Notes under the pieces: model-generated
What the model was told of the DNA's origin: nothing
Databases searched by the model: none
The model's input: the letters and a program-made list of their open reading frames with translations, nothing else
Program-made: the position numbers and the translations under genes
Shown: in pieces, positions 1-7,117 of the stretch
Position numbering within the stretch: position 1 is the stretch's first letter
Layout: each line of letters begins with the position of its first letter
Source: Saprospiraceae bacterium
GTDB taxonomy: Bacteria; Bacteroidota; Bacteroidia; Chitinophagales; Saprospiraceae
Length of the DNA stretch: 34,563 nt
Direction of reading: 5' to 3'
Assembly: GCA_027486765.1 (NCBI GenBank)
Contig: JAIXOO010000406.1
Coordinates: 1 to 34,563, forward strand

Positions 1-349
1 CAAAAAAGTGGAGTACAACATCAGTATGGCCAAAAAACTGGCGATAGAGCCCGCATCTATGGGTCTCCTGGTGGGCAACTACATCGCGGAAAATGACCCC
101 AACAATAAAATGGAGCTCTTCAGAAAGGACAAACAACTCTGGGTAAAAGGCGACAAAACGAATGGGATGCCCTTTGGGATGAACTTTGAATTTGTGGGCG
201 ATAATACCTTCACATTTCCAGGTTCAACGCTGGAGGAATATTCCGCTGTTTTTGAAATCGGTGATTACGGCAAGATCACCATGAGGGAAACCTATGCGAA
301 CGACAAAGGGGAAAAGATGGTCGTGGTGTATAAGCGGGTGATGAAATGA
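1..349 (+). CDS. C-terminal part of an unknown protein (5' end outside window)
   Basis: The reading frame is open from the window edge to a TGA at 347-349, so this is the tail of a longer gene. A GTG at position 8 is a possible internal start, but the frame continues upstream of it. The visible 115 or so residues contain a short beta-rich pattern (GNYIAE, LWVKGD, FEFVGDNTFTF, YSAVFEIGDYGKITMRE). This resembles the lipocalin-like C-terminal domain that follows serine hydrolase or peptidase domains in Bacteroidota. The serine hydrolase at 32707-34269 ends in a comparable domain (IGIYQDKWFGKVEVFEKGQQLW). That similarity is by eye only. The catalytic part, if there is one, lies outside the window, so the enzyme cannot be named. 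Confidence 0.75.
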   Translation, partial: KKVEYNISMAKKLAIEPASMGLLVGNYIAENDPNNKMELFRKDKQLWVKGDKTNGMPFGMNFEFVGDNTFTFPGSTLEEYSAVFEIGDYGKITMRETYANDKGEKMVVVYKRVMK

Positions 350-394
350 TGAGTCATCCTGAAGTTTTCAGAAAACATAAAGCGACATTTTTGT

Positions 395-541
395 AGCACA
401 AAGAACCCAAAGGCAGCACAAAGGACACAAAGGTGAGGCGTTGACGAGGCTTTACATCCAAAATAAGATAAAGTCCAGGTGTATTGCTTTGTCAAAATCG
501 CGTCTTTGTGTCCTTTGTGCTGCCTTTGTGTCCTTTGTGCT
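395..541. repeat. 38-bp inverted repeat with 71-bp spacer (convergent-gene hairpin)
   Basis: The left arm 395-432 and right arm 504-541 are reverse complements at 36 of 38 positions. Each arm is built from repeated units of the form CTTTGTGTCCTTTGTGCTG, so the right arm also contains direct repeats. A T-run follows at 544-550. The element lies between the convergent genes ending at 349 (+) and 574 (-), so it may act as a bidirectional terminator. The sequence type (AAAGGACACAAAG) belongs to low-complexity intergenic repeats that I believe are common in Bacteroidota genomes. No coding potential is seen in 350-573. Confidence 0.8.
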
Positions 542-573
542 CATTTTTTTATTGTGATACTTTTACCCTTGTT

Positions 574-1086
574 TCACACCCAATCACCCCAAAACGGCCT
601 TTCTTTACCAGGGAACACCCTCAGCAAATAATTGGCCAACGCAAAGGTTATCCCACCTCTGAATCGAAGAGAGGAAGCCTTTGCACGGCCAATGATCAAG
701 CAAGCTTGGGTACGATTACTAGATTTCCCTACCCTGATTTCTCCTGATCGGAAATAAGTGATCTCTTCCCAGGCCAACAAAAAATTGGCCCGAGGGAACA
801 GCAGCACGGGTTTGGCCGTACTTATCCATAAGCCCTGGTGAGTGGCAGTCACTTCACAGTCGGTAATCAGCAATTGGTTTACCCGATAATCTAACCCAAA
901 GATGCACAAAACAAGCAAAACTAGTTCAAAACCTCCAGGTAGGCCTTCAAACAGCAATGCATCGATCAACATTGCCATAGAAAATCCCAGGGCACAAGCA
1001 AACAAACGCAGCAATATGCTTACAAATATGGCTGGGGATTTAAGTTGTAGCCGGAAGGTTGAGGTAGTTTTTGTGAGTTCAGACAT
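574..1086 (-). CDS. Small membrane protein with two N-terminal TM segments, unknown function
   Basis: This is the only convincing minus-strand gene. I chose the ATG at 1084-1086 (MSELTKTTSTFRLQLKSP, 170 aa), although the frame extends 17 residues further to 1137. Residues of about 17-65 form two hydrophobic segments separated by a short turn. The remaining 100 or so residues are soluble and beta-rich, with a bacterial PH-like look (VNQLLITDCEVTATHQGLW, then WEEITYFRSGEI), ending in FPGKERPFWGDWV. This resembles membrane-anchored PH-domain proteins, but no family can be named with confidence. Its stop faces the upstream gene, with the 395-541 hairpin between them. Plus-strand ORFs over the same DNA show no protein-like pattern. 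Confidence 0.7.
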   Translation of the reverse strand: MSELTKTTSTFRLQLKSPAIFVSILLRLFACALGFSMAMLIDALLFEGLPGGFELVLLVLCIFGLDYRVNQLLITDCEVTATHQGLWISTAKPVLLFPRANFLLAWEEITYFRSGEIRVGKSSNRTQACLIIGRAKASSLRFRGGITFALANYLLRVFPGKERPFWGDWV

Positions 1087-1167
1087 TTTTAGGCAATACT
1101 TGATGACAACAATGGGCATTGAACCAATTTTGGGCAAAAATTAGTTCCAATAAAAAGGTAAATTACT

Positions 1168-1218
1168 TTCCCTTCCCACTTACCTCTCGCCCATAAGCTG
1201 CAATTAAGGACTAGAAAA
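1168..1218 (+). promoter_or_regulatory. Upstream element shared with the DUF418 gene
   Basis: TTCCCTTCCC, ACTTACCTCTC, then GCTGCAATTAAGGACTA lie 38-88 bases before the ATG at 1256. The same blocks in the same order occur at 7016-7066 before the ATG at 7118 (TTCCCTTCCC, ACTTACTTCTC, GCTGTAATAAAGGATTA). Two unrelated genes sharing this leader suggests a promoter, operator or untranslated-leader motif, or an old duplication. No TAnnTTTG box is seen inside it. Confidence 0.45.
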
Positions 1219-1255
1219 TGTTCCGCTTTTAACCAAACACCACGAATCATCACCT

Positions 1256-3352
1256 ATGAATACCAGTCATAAAATTTCAAAAAATCACCACCTGATTGTC
1301 CTTGTTCTGGCAATCAGTTCCTTATTGCCTGCTTGCCAAAACCAAAAATCCAACCACGACTCCCTAGTGGGTTTAGGCCTGGGGATTAGCGATGCTACCG
1401 TAGTTGTATCCAACTTAGACAGCGCCAGACAGCATTACGCCGAAGACCTTGGCTTTGACATCCCCAAGCCTGAAAAATACGATCCAGGAATTTACAGCGG
1501 CTCAATTGGCATTGCTGCATTCTTTCCGGACATGTCGGCACTAGAATTAATCACCCTGAAGGATTCAATCCCCAAGCCCAAACGATCATTCATCCGCTCT
1601 TTTTTGAAAAAGCATGAAGGCGTTCGTTTGTATTCCCTTTCTACCTCATCGGCAAAGGCCACTTTGGATTGGCTAAACACCCGGGGATTCGCCATAGACT
1701 CGGTTCAGGAAGGTCGGTCTGCAAAAGAATTACCCAAAAGCTGGGATTGGGATGATGGCGGTCCACAATGGCGCACGGTGGGCTTGAATGCTAAGAATCC
1801 CCCCGCAAATCTCCCCGCTTTCAGGGAGTACCCTGGTCTGCCTTATCAGGACTACCAAAACGAAAAAACATCCATCTATGCGATGAATCGGACGTATTCC
1901 AATCATCCCAACGGTGTCGTGGGCATGACTGCGCTGCGCATTGTAGTGGACAACCTGAAGGCTGCACGCAAGGAATTTAAAAAGATGGGATTGAGCGAAT
2001 TGAAACAGCCCAAGTCTCCAGATGTAGTTCGATTCCAGGTATCCGCCAATCAGGAACTGCAGTTGATCACGCCCCAATCGCCTGGCGATTCCCTTTCCAG
2101 GTTTTTGACAGCCCGCGGCCCAGGCGTATATGCCATGCGGTTTGAAGTCAAAAAATTGAAAGCCACGCGGGCATTTTTCAGAAAGAAGCTACCAGCCAAA
2201 GCCTTGCGCATGGGAAAATCACCCGAGCGTTTGATTGTGTTAAAAGAATATGCCCACGGTGTGCAACTGGAATTTGTGGAAGAACCCAAAGCGCAAGCAC
2301 TCCTAGCTCAGCAATACGAAATTAAGGAGGGCAAAAAACTGAATCCTGTGGCAAAAAAACATGCCTCGGCCCTGTATCAAAAGTATTGTGCCTTGTGCCA
2401 CGGCAAGAACCGGGAAGGTTATGCCGCCGACAACGCGCCTTCCTTGCGCTCTCATTCCTTGATGTCCGTCACCAAAATTCCAGCAGCCAATTACAATTTC
2501 CTCCGCTATACCATTGCCTATGGCCGGCAAGGTACCGCCATGGCCGCTTATGCCAAAGACCAGGGTGGCCCATTGGAATATTTAGACATCGACCTGTTGA
2601 TCACTTGGCTCCGCGAAAAAAGTGGCGTCAAAAAACCGGTTGAACTATCCACAGATCCGGTAAGCGGAGATGTAGCGCTTGGAAAAAAATTGTACAACAA
2701 AACCTGTGCAACTTGCCATGGCGTGAAGGGGGAAGGCGTTAGTGCCCCGGCCTTGGGGAATCCCATGTTTTTGGCCACTGCAAGCGATGCCTTTTTGCGC
2801 TATGCCATCGCGGAAGGCCGAGACAGCACTCCCATGCGGGCATTCAAGAACGAACTCAAGAAGGAAGAAATAGACGGCCTCACGGCTTATATCCGCAGTC
2901 GTGCTTCGGGCTGGAACGCTCCTGGCGCAGTGGTGATCAAAGAACCACTTCCAAAGGATTACATCTTGAACCCGAAAAAGAAGGCCCCCAAATTCACCTT
3001 GCGGGAAGGAAAATACGTGCCAGCCGAACAAGTACTCAAAGCATTGCAAGACAAATCCCGCATGGTGATCCTTGATGCACGCTCCAAAGCGGGCTGGCAC
3101 CAGAGCCATATTCCGGGTGCGGTTCCGGTTCCCTATTATGAGGAGCCCGATTCCTTTATCAAAGACATGCCTAAAGACGGCACCTGGATAGTAGTGTATT
3201 GTGCCTGTCCGCACGCGGCTTCTGAAAAAGTGGTGAGCACGCTGCGGCGATTGGGTTATAAAAATACCGCCATCATTGACGAGGGCATTATTGTGTGGAC
3301 AAATCGGGGGTATCCGGTGCAGTATGGGCAAGGTGATGTGGCGAAAAAATAG
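1256..3352 (+). CDS. Lipoprotein fusing two VOC-like domains, two cytochrome c domains and a rhodanese
   Basis: The 698-aa protein starts with a lipoprotein signal (lipobox LLPAC, Cys27), so it should be anchored outside the inner membrane. Residues of about 43-165 and 222-343 look like VOC/glyoxalase folds (SDATVVVSNLDSARQHYAEDLGF; ALRIVVDNLKAARKEFKKMGL). Two class I cytochrome c domains follow. Heme motifs are CALCH (378-382) and CATCH (484-488), with likely axial Met429 (GRQGTAMAAY) and Met527 (GRDSTPMRAF). A rhodanese domain fills about 585-690 (VILDARSKAGWHQSHIPGAV), with candidate catalytic Cys649 in VYCACPHAAS. The parts point to periplasmic electron transfer linked to sulfur chemistry, with the VOC part binding an unknown ligand. 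Each domain call is solid for cytochrome c and rhodanese and moderate for VOC. The combined reaction is unknown. Confidence 0.9.
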   Translation: MNTSHKISKNHHLIVLVLAISSLLPACQNQKSNHDSLVGLGLGISDATVVVSNLDSARQHYAEDLGFDIPKPEKYDPGIYSGSIGIAAFFPDMSALELITLKDSIPKPKRSFIRSFLKKHEGVRLYSLSTSSAKATLDWLNTRGFAIDSVQEGRSAKELPKSWDWDDGGPQWRTVGLNAKNPPANLPAFREYPGLPYQDYQNEKTSIYAMNRTYSNHPNGVVGMTALRIVVDNLKAARKEFKKMGLSELKQPKSPDVVRFQVSANQELQLITPQSPGDSLSRFLTARGPGVYAMRFEVKKLKATRAFFRKKLPAKALRMGKSPERLIVLKEYAHGVQLEFVEEPKAQALLAQQYEIKEGKKLNPVAKKHASALYQKYCALCHGKNREGYAADNAPSLRSHSLMSVTKIPAANYNFLRYTIAYGRQGTAMAAYAKDQGGPLEYLDIDLLITWLREKSGVKKPVELSTDPVSGDVALGKKLYNKTCATCHGVKGEGVSAPALGNPMFLATASDAFLRYAIAEGRDSTPMRAFKNELKKEEIDGLTAYIRSRASGWNAPGAVVIKEPLPKDYILNPKKKAPKFTLREGKYVPAEQVLKALQDKSRMVILDARSKAGWHQSHIPGAVPVPYYEEPDSFIKDMPKDGTWIVVYCACPHAASEKVVSTLRRLGYKNTAIIDEGIIVWTNRGYPVQYGQGDVAKK

Positions 3353-3451
3353 ATTTTGCGACACAATGGTGGCAATATTGAATAGACTTGAGGTAATTTG
3401 GTTATCAGACAATTAAAGTGATACCTGGTGATTTTGTGATAACGCTTTTTC

Positions 3452-3586
3452 GAGTGACGAGTTCCGAGTACATGACTTACGATTTTTGAAGTGGGCTACC
3501 GCAGCGGCTCAGGCCAGGGCAATGTATAAGTCGCTGCGGTAGCCCACTTCAAAAATCGTAAGTCATGTACTCGGAACTCGTCACTC
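3452..3586. repeat. Perfect 55-bp inverted repeat (long hairpin)
   Basis: Arms 3452-3506 and 3532-3586 are exact reverse complements over 55 bases with a 25-base loop. The arms carry GAGTGACGAGTTCC at the outer end and GGGCTACCGCAGCG at the inner end. The left arm is preceded by CTTTTT and the right arm is followed by AAAAG, so the pairing nearly continues. Perfect identity implies recent origin or active correction. It is far longer than a terminator needs. The 3353-3660 gap holds no gene. Confidence 0.9.
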
Positions 3587-3660
3587 AAAAGAATAAAATC
3601 CCCAATTAATTGATAATCAAATCACAAAAAATCTATTACTCAATAACAACAAGCCAATCT

Positions 3661-4776
3661 ATGAAAAAAGCTATTCATAAAATCCACATAATCTGCCTCA
3701 CTATCCTCATAAGCCCAGGATTGGGGCAAACCCAAACCCAGGACAAACTATCATTCCATTGCCCTCCCCTACCCCAAAGCACAACGCCCCCCACTCCGCA
3801 TGCCCTTGCCATGGCCGATTCTCTGGCGAAGGAAGCACTGATCCCCTTGGATATGGAAACCGAAGCCCGGATTGCCAAGGCTAACTCCCGGTCTCGGCAG
3901 TCAACAAAATCAGACTCCGCCAGGGTGAGGGCTTTTTTTGACCTGCTGGGCTCGGTGCATGGTTCCTTGCACCGCTATGCCGGGATACCTTCACAAGATA
4001 AGTTGGAAAAAGCTTTGACCGATTTGCGGCAGGCCTTGTTGCTGAATCCGGATTTGGTAGCAGCGCTCCATTCCATCGCGCTGATCGCTGCCCGAGGCGG
4101 GCACGATTACGCCTGCGCCGAAGCCCTGTATTTGCGTGCCCTAAAAATTGAGCCAGCCAACGCAATCATCCATTTCGACTACGCTGAATTATTGGCTTAT
4201 CAAGGTAAATTTGAAGCGGCTTTTCGTTATGCCGAAACAGCCATGGCCCTCGCCGACCAGCCGAGCAAAGACCTCTATCAATGGAGGGTAATGCGAATGC
4301 ACTACATGGCCAAAAACTACGATTGGGTGATCAACCAATGTGATCAGCACATCGAAAAAACAGACCAGGAAGACTTCTGGAACAATGGCTGGCCCGCCTA
4401 TTATTACAAAGGGCTGGCCCTGGCAGAACAGGAAAAATATGACGAGGCTTTGGAAGCAGAAACGTTGACCTATGCGTTTTTGAGCACGGATGGATTCAAC
4501 CTGGCCAGCTCGGCACGCGCTTACGTTATGGCCGGTGATACTGCAATCGCCAAAGGGGTACTAGCTACGGTTTTGCAGCCAAATTATGAGTGGATGCCCT
4601 ACGAAATAGCAACGGCTTACGAAGCGCTCGGCGATTTTGACAATACCTTTCTATGGCTAAATATCGCAGCGGACGAAGGGGATGAATGGCTCCGCTGGCT
4701 CAAGCTCGACCCGCGCTGGAAACGCATAAGGAATGACCCGAGGTTTAAGAAAGTTCAAGTGCGGGCGGGATTGTAG
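3661..4776 (+). CDS. Secreted TPR-repeat protein
   Basis: I chose the ATG at 3661, because the frame's earlier TTG at 3610 would place 17 residues before an evident signal peptide (MKKAIHKIHIICLTILISPG). The mature part (about 350 aa) contains tetratricopeptide repeats at about 115-200 (LRQALLLNPDLVAALHSIAL; YLRALKIEPANAIIHFDYAE; GKFEAAFRYAETAMAL) and again at about 235-330 (YYYKGLALAEQEKYDEALEA). The C-terminus WLKLDPRWKRIRNDPRFKKV matches the ending of TPR proteins that follow adenylate cyclase or winged-helix output domains. No catalytic domain is present here, so it is probably a protein-protein scaffold in the periplasm. The next gene also has a TPR sensor but lies 184 bp away, so co-transcription is uncertain. 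Confidence 0.85.
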   Translation: MKKAIHKIHIICLTILISPGLGQTQTQDKLSFHCPPLPQSTTPPTPHALAMADSLAKEALIPLDMETEARIAKANSRSRQSTKSDSARVRAFFDLLGSVHGSLHRYAGIPSQDKLEKALTDLRQALLLNPDLVAALHSIALIAARGGHDYACAEALYLRALKIEPANAIIHFDYAELLAYQGKFEAAFRYAETAMALADQPSKDLYQWRVMRMHYMAKNYDWVINQCDQHIEKTDQEDFWNNGWPAYYYKGLALAEQEKYDEALEAETLTYAFLSTDGFNLASSARAYVMAGDTAIAKGVLATVLQPNYEWMPYEIATAYEALGDFDNTFLWLNIAADEGDEWLRWLKLDPRWKRIRNDPRFKKVQVRAGL

Positions 4777-4813
4777 GGCTCCTCGGTATTTTCTCGATTC
4801 CCATCTCGGAGCC
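4775..4813 (+). terminator. Possible hairpin after the TPR gene
   Basis: GGGCTCC and GGAGCCC lie at each end of this stretch and can pair, directly after the stop codon at 4774-4776. There is no strong T-run after the stem, so it may be a weak terminator or an mRNA 3'-end stabiliser. The rest of 4777-4960 shows no gene. Confidence 0.3.
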
Positions 4814-4960
4814 CATTTCCTACCATTCGGAAGATCAAAGACCCCATTGGGAAAAGCTTTTTGTATTCCTGCATCACGATGCTTACATTTATAAGGTAAA
4901 GCAAGCTCTATCATCAGCGCCTTTTTTAAAAAACATTTAAAACTCTATTAAAAGAGAATC

Positions 4961-6976
4961 ATGAAAGTTAAATTAATTTTTGTTTGGTTTTTCACTTTAA
5001 TCAATAGCGTGGTGGTCATGGCTCAAAACCATCCAAATAAATATATTGATAGTTTATTCAACCTATCCCTGAAGTACGAAAAAAACACAATAGATAGTTG
5101 CAAAATCATAGGCAAAAAAATACTAACACATGCTGAAAAAAGAAATGATACAGATGGCATGGCATTAGGCTATCTAAGTCATTCGAGGTACTATGACCAT
5201 ATGGGTGACTATGCTCAATCGGTGGAGTATGCTTTTAAAGCAAAAAAATTATTTGATGATGGACGCTCTGATAATAAAGCCATTTTAGCCAAGATATTGC
5301 TGCAAATAGGCATAATGTATATGCTAATCGGTCAACATGAGATTTGCATTGAGTATTTTGAAGAAGGTATAGACATTGCTCAAAAACATCCAGTGGATTC
5401 TCTTGATAGGCTTTTCTTATTGGTACAGATAGCTCGGTCAAAATTTGACCTGCATAAAAATGACTCCTTAGAGGCTATCGTCAAAAAAGTATCGGATATT
5501 GAACCTTCCGCTGAAAATACCAATCTGCTTACAGCCAGAAACATCTTGCTTAGTAAGATAGCATTGGCTCAGGGCAATCTATCAAAAACTATGGCATATT
5601 TAAATGAGATAAAAGATTTTTGCTCGAAATACAATAATCAGTTTTTTTTAGCTGCCAGTTTAAGCGCCCTGGGGGAAATGTATTTTAAATCCAACCAACA
5701 GGACACAGCTATTTATTATGCCAATCAAACTATTCAAATCAGTCAAAAATATAATTACAACAGACATTTGTTGTCAGCCTCAGAATTATTAATCAAAATT
5801 TACGATCAACAAAATCAAAAAGATAGTGTGTTGAAGTATTTGCAACTGAAAATAAAAGCCAATGAAGTACTGTATGGAAAAGAGCAATTGGCTCACTTAC
5901 TTTTAATAGCAAATAGAGAAAAAATACAAAAGAAAGATATAGAGCTTTTAGAACAAAAAAATAAAGCGACGACAAATCTGCTATTGTTTGGTTCTGCCGG
6001 TATCTTATTGACATTGGGTATGTTATTTCTGAGTTACAGAAATAGGCAAAAATCTAAAATCAATGAATTTCTAAGCCGTCAAAAACAAAATATCGAATCT
6101 AAAAATCAAGAACTTGAACAAACATTATCACTTTTAAAAGCCACCCAAACCCAACTCATCCAATCCGAAAAACTCGCCTCCCTCGGTGAACTCACCGCTG
6201 GCATCGCTCATGAGATTCAAAACCCCTTGAATTTTGTCAATAACTTCGCAGAAGTCAGCGCAGAAATGCTGGTCGAAATGGAAGAAGAACTCGACAAAGG
6301 CGATACCCAAGAGGTCAAAGCCATCGCTGCCGACCTTAAAACCAATCTGGAAAAAATCAACCACCACGGCCAACGCGCCTCCTCCATCGTAAAAGGGATG
6401 CTGGAACATTCTCGGGTGAGTACAGGTGTGAAAGAACCAACCGACCTCAATGTCCTGGCCGATGAATACCTGCGGCTGGCGTATCACGGCACGCGGGCGA
6501 AGGACAATTCTTTCAATGCGACGATGGAGACCCATTTTGATCCCGATTTGCCCCAGGTTTCGGTCATTCCGCAGGACATTGGCCGGGTGCTGTTGAATTT
6601 GATCAATAATGCGTTTTATGCGGTTGCTGAGCGTAGCCGAAGCACGGTTCATCAACGCGCCACCGTAGGGGCATCCCTTGCGGGTGCCCCCCTAGCGGGT
6701 GCCCATGCCCCATACCAACCCACCGTCACCATTTCCACCCAAAAAACTGGCGACCAGATCATCATCAAGGTGCAAGACAACGGCAATGGCATCCCTGAAT
6801 CCATCCGCGAGAAAATTTTCCAACCTTTCTTCACCACCAAACCTACCGGGCAAGGCACGGGTTTGGGGCTGAGTTTGGCGTATGATATTGTGACGAAGGG
6901 GCATGGGGGGACGTTAAGCGTATCTAGCACACCCGGAGCAACAACAATCTTTGAGCTTCAGTTACCCGTGATTTAG
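4961..6976 (+). CDS. TPR-type sensor histidine kinase
   Basis: The 671-aa protein has a signal peptide (1-22), about seven TPR-like helical repeats (25-300), a TM segment at about 337-359, a coiled coil (362-400) and a C-terminal kinase core. The H-box is GIAHEIQNPL with His417. The N-box is NLINNAFYAV (Asn546, 549, 550), then G1 DNGNGIP (606-612), F-box FQPFF (620-624) and G2 GQGTGLGLSL (630-639). All catalytic motifs are intact. Between the N-box and the next strand, residues of about 557-584 are repeat-derived sequence (AERSRSTVHQ...) that I would not expect in this family. The first 390 codons are visibly AT-rich and the kinase core GC-richer, with the change near 6130. No response regulator is adjacent, so it is an orphan kinase. 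Confidence 0.9.
   Translation: MKVKLIFVWFFTLINSVVVMAQNHPNKYIDSLFNLSLKYEKNTIDSCKIIGKKILTHAEKRNDTDGMALGYLSHSRYYDHMGDYAQSVEYAFKAKKLFDDGRSDNKAILAKILLQIGIMYMLIGQHEICIEYFEEGIDIAQKHPVDSLDRLFLLVQIARSKFDLHKNDSLEAIVKKVSDIEPSAENTNLLTARNILLSKIALAQGNLSKTMAYLNEIKDFCSKYNNQFFLAASLSALGEMYFKSNQQDTAIYYANQTIQISQKYNYNRHLLSASELLIKIYDQQNQKDSVLKYLQLKIKANEVLYGKEQLAHLLLIANREKIQKKDIELLEQKNKATTNLLLFGSAGILLTLGMLFLSYRNRQKSKINEFLSRQKQNIESKNQELEQTLSLLKATQTQLIQSEKLASLGELTAGIAHEIQNPLNFVNNFAEVSAEMLVEMEEELDKGDTQEVKAIAADLKTNLEKINHHGQRASSIVKGMLEHSRVSTGVKEPTDLNVLADEYLRLAYHGTRAKDNSFNATMETHFDPDLPQVSVIPQDIGRVLLNLINNAFYAVAERSRSTVHQRATVGASLAGAPLAGAHAPYQPTVTISTQKTGDQIIIKVQDNGNGIPESIREKIFQPFFTTKPTGQGTGLGLSLAYDIVTKGHGGTLSVSSTPGATTIFELQLPVI
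6629..6712 (+). repeat. In-frame repeat-like insert in the kinase ATP-binding domain
   Basis: About 84 bases contain GAGCGTAGCCGAAGC, then GGGGCATCCCTTGCGGGTGCCC and a second GCGGGTGCCC unit that can fold on itself. It encodes an Ala/Gly/Arg-rich stretch between FYAV and YQPTVTISTQ. The length is a multiple of three and no stop is introduced. Boundaries are estimated by comparison with the usual kinase pattern remembered from the family. Confidence 0.6.
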
Positions 6977-7015
6977 GGGTAGATGCTTTGCTTGTATAAG
7001 TACCAGTGAAAAAAA

Positions 7016-7066
7016 TTCCCTTCCCTCACTTACTTCTCCTCTGTTGGCTGTAATAAAGGATTAAAA
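7016..7066 (+). promoter_or_regulatory. Second copy of the shared upstream element
   Basis: This matches 1168-1218 in blocks: TTCCCTTCCC, ACTTAC, TCTC, GCTG, AAGGA and TTAAAA. It lies 52-102 bases before the DUF418 start. The role is unknown. Conservation of the blocks while the sequence between them varies favours a functional leader over a simple duplicate. Confidence 0.45.
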
Positions 7067-7117
7067 GCCGATGAAACGGTAGTGACCCCCCCTTTTTCAT
7101 AAAATCAATTTTCGTTT

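Noticed and set aside
484-747. Plus-strand ORF of 87 aa beginning in the CTTTGTG repeat
   Set aside because: It starts in repeat DNA and overlaps the minus-strand membrane protein gene, which has the better protein pattern.
902-1144. Plus-strand ORF of 80 aa opposite the minus-strand membrane protein
   Set aside because: Low-complexity product antisense to the hydrophobic segments of the real gene.
2645-3412. Minus-strand ORF of 255 aa over the cytochrome/rhodanese part
   Set aside because: Heme motifs and the rhodanese loop are on the plus strand; the antisense product is not protein-like.
6134-6655. Minus-strand ORF of 173 aa over the kinase core
   Set aside because: The plus strand encodes intact H and N boxes; this is a shadow frame.
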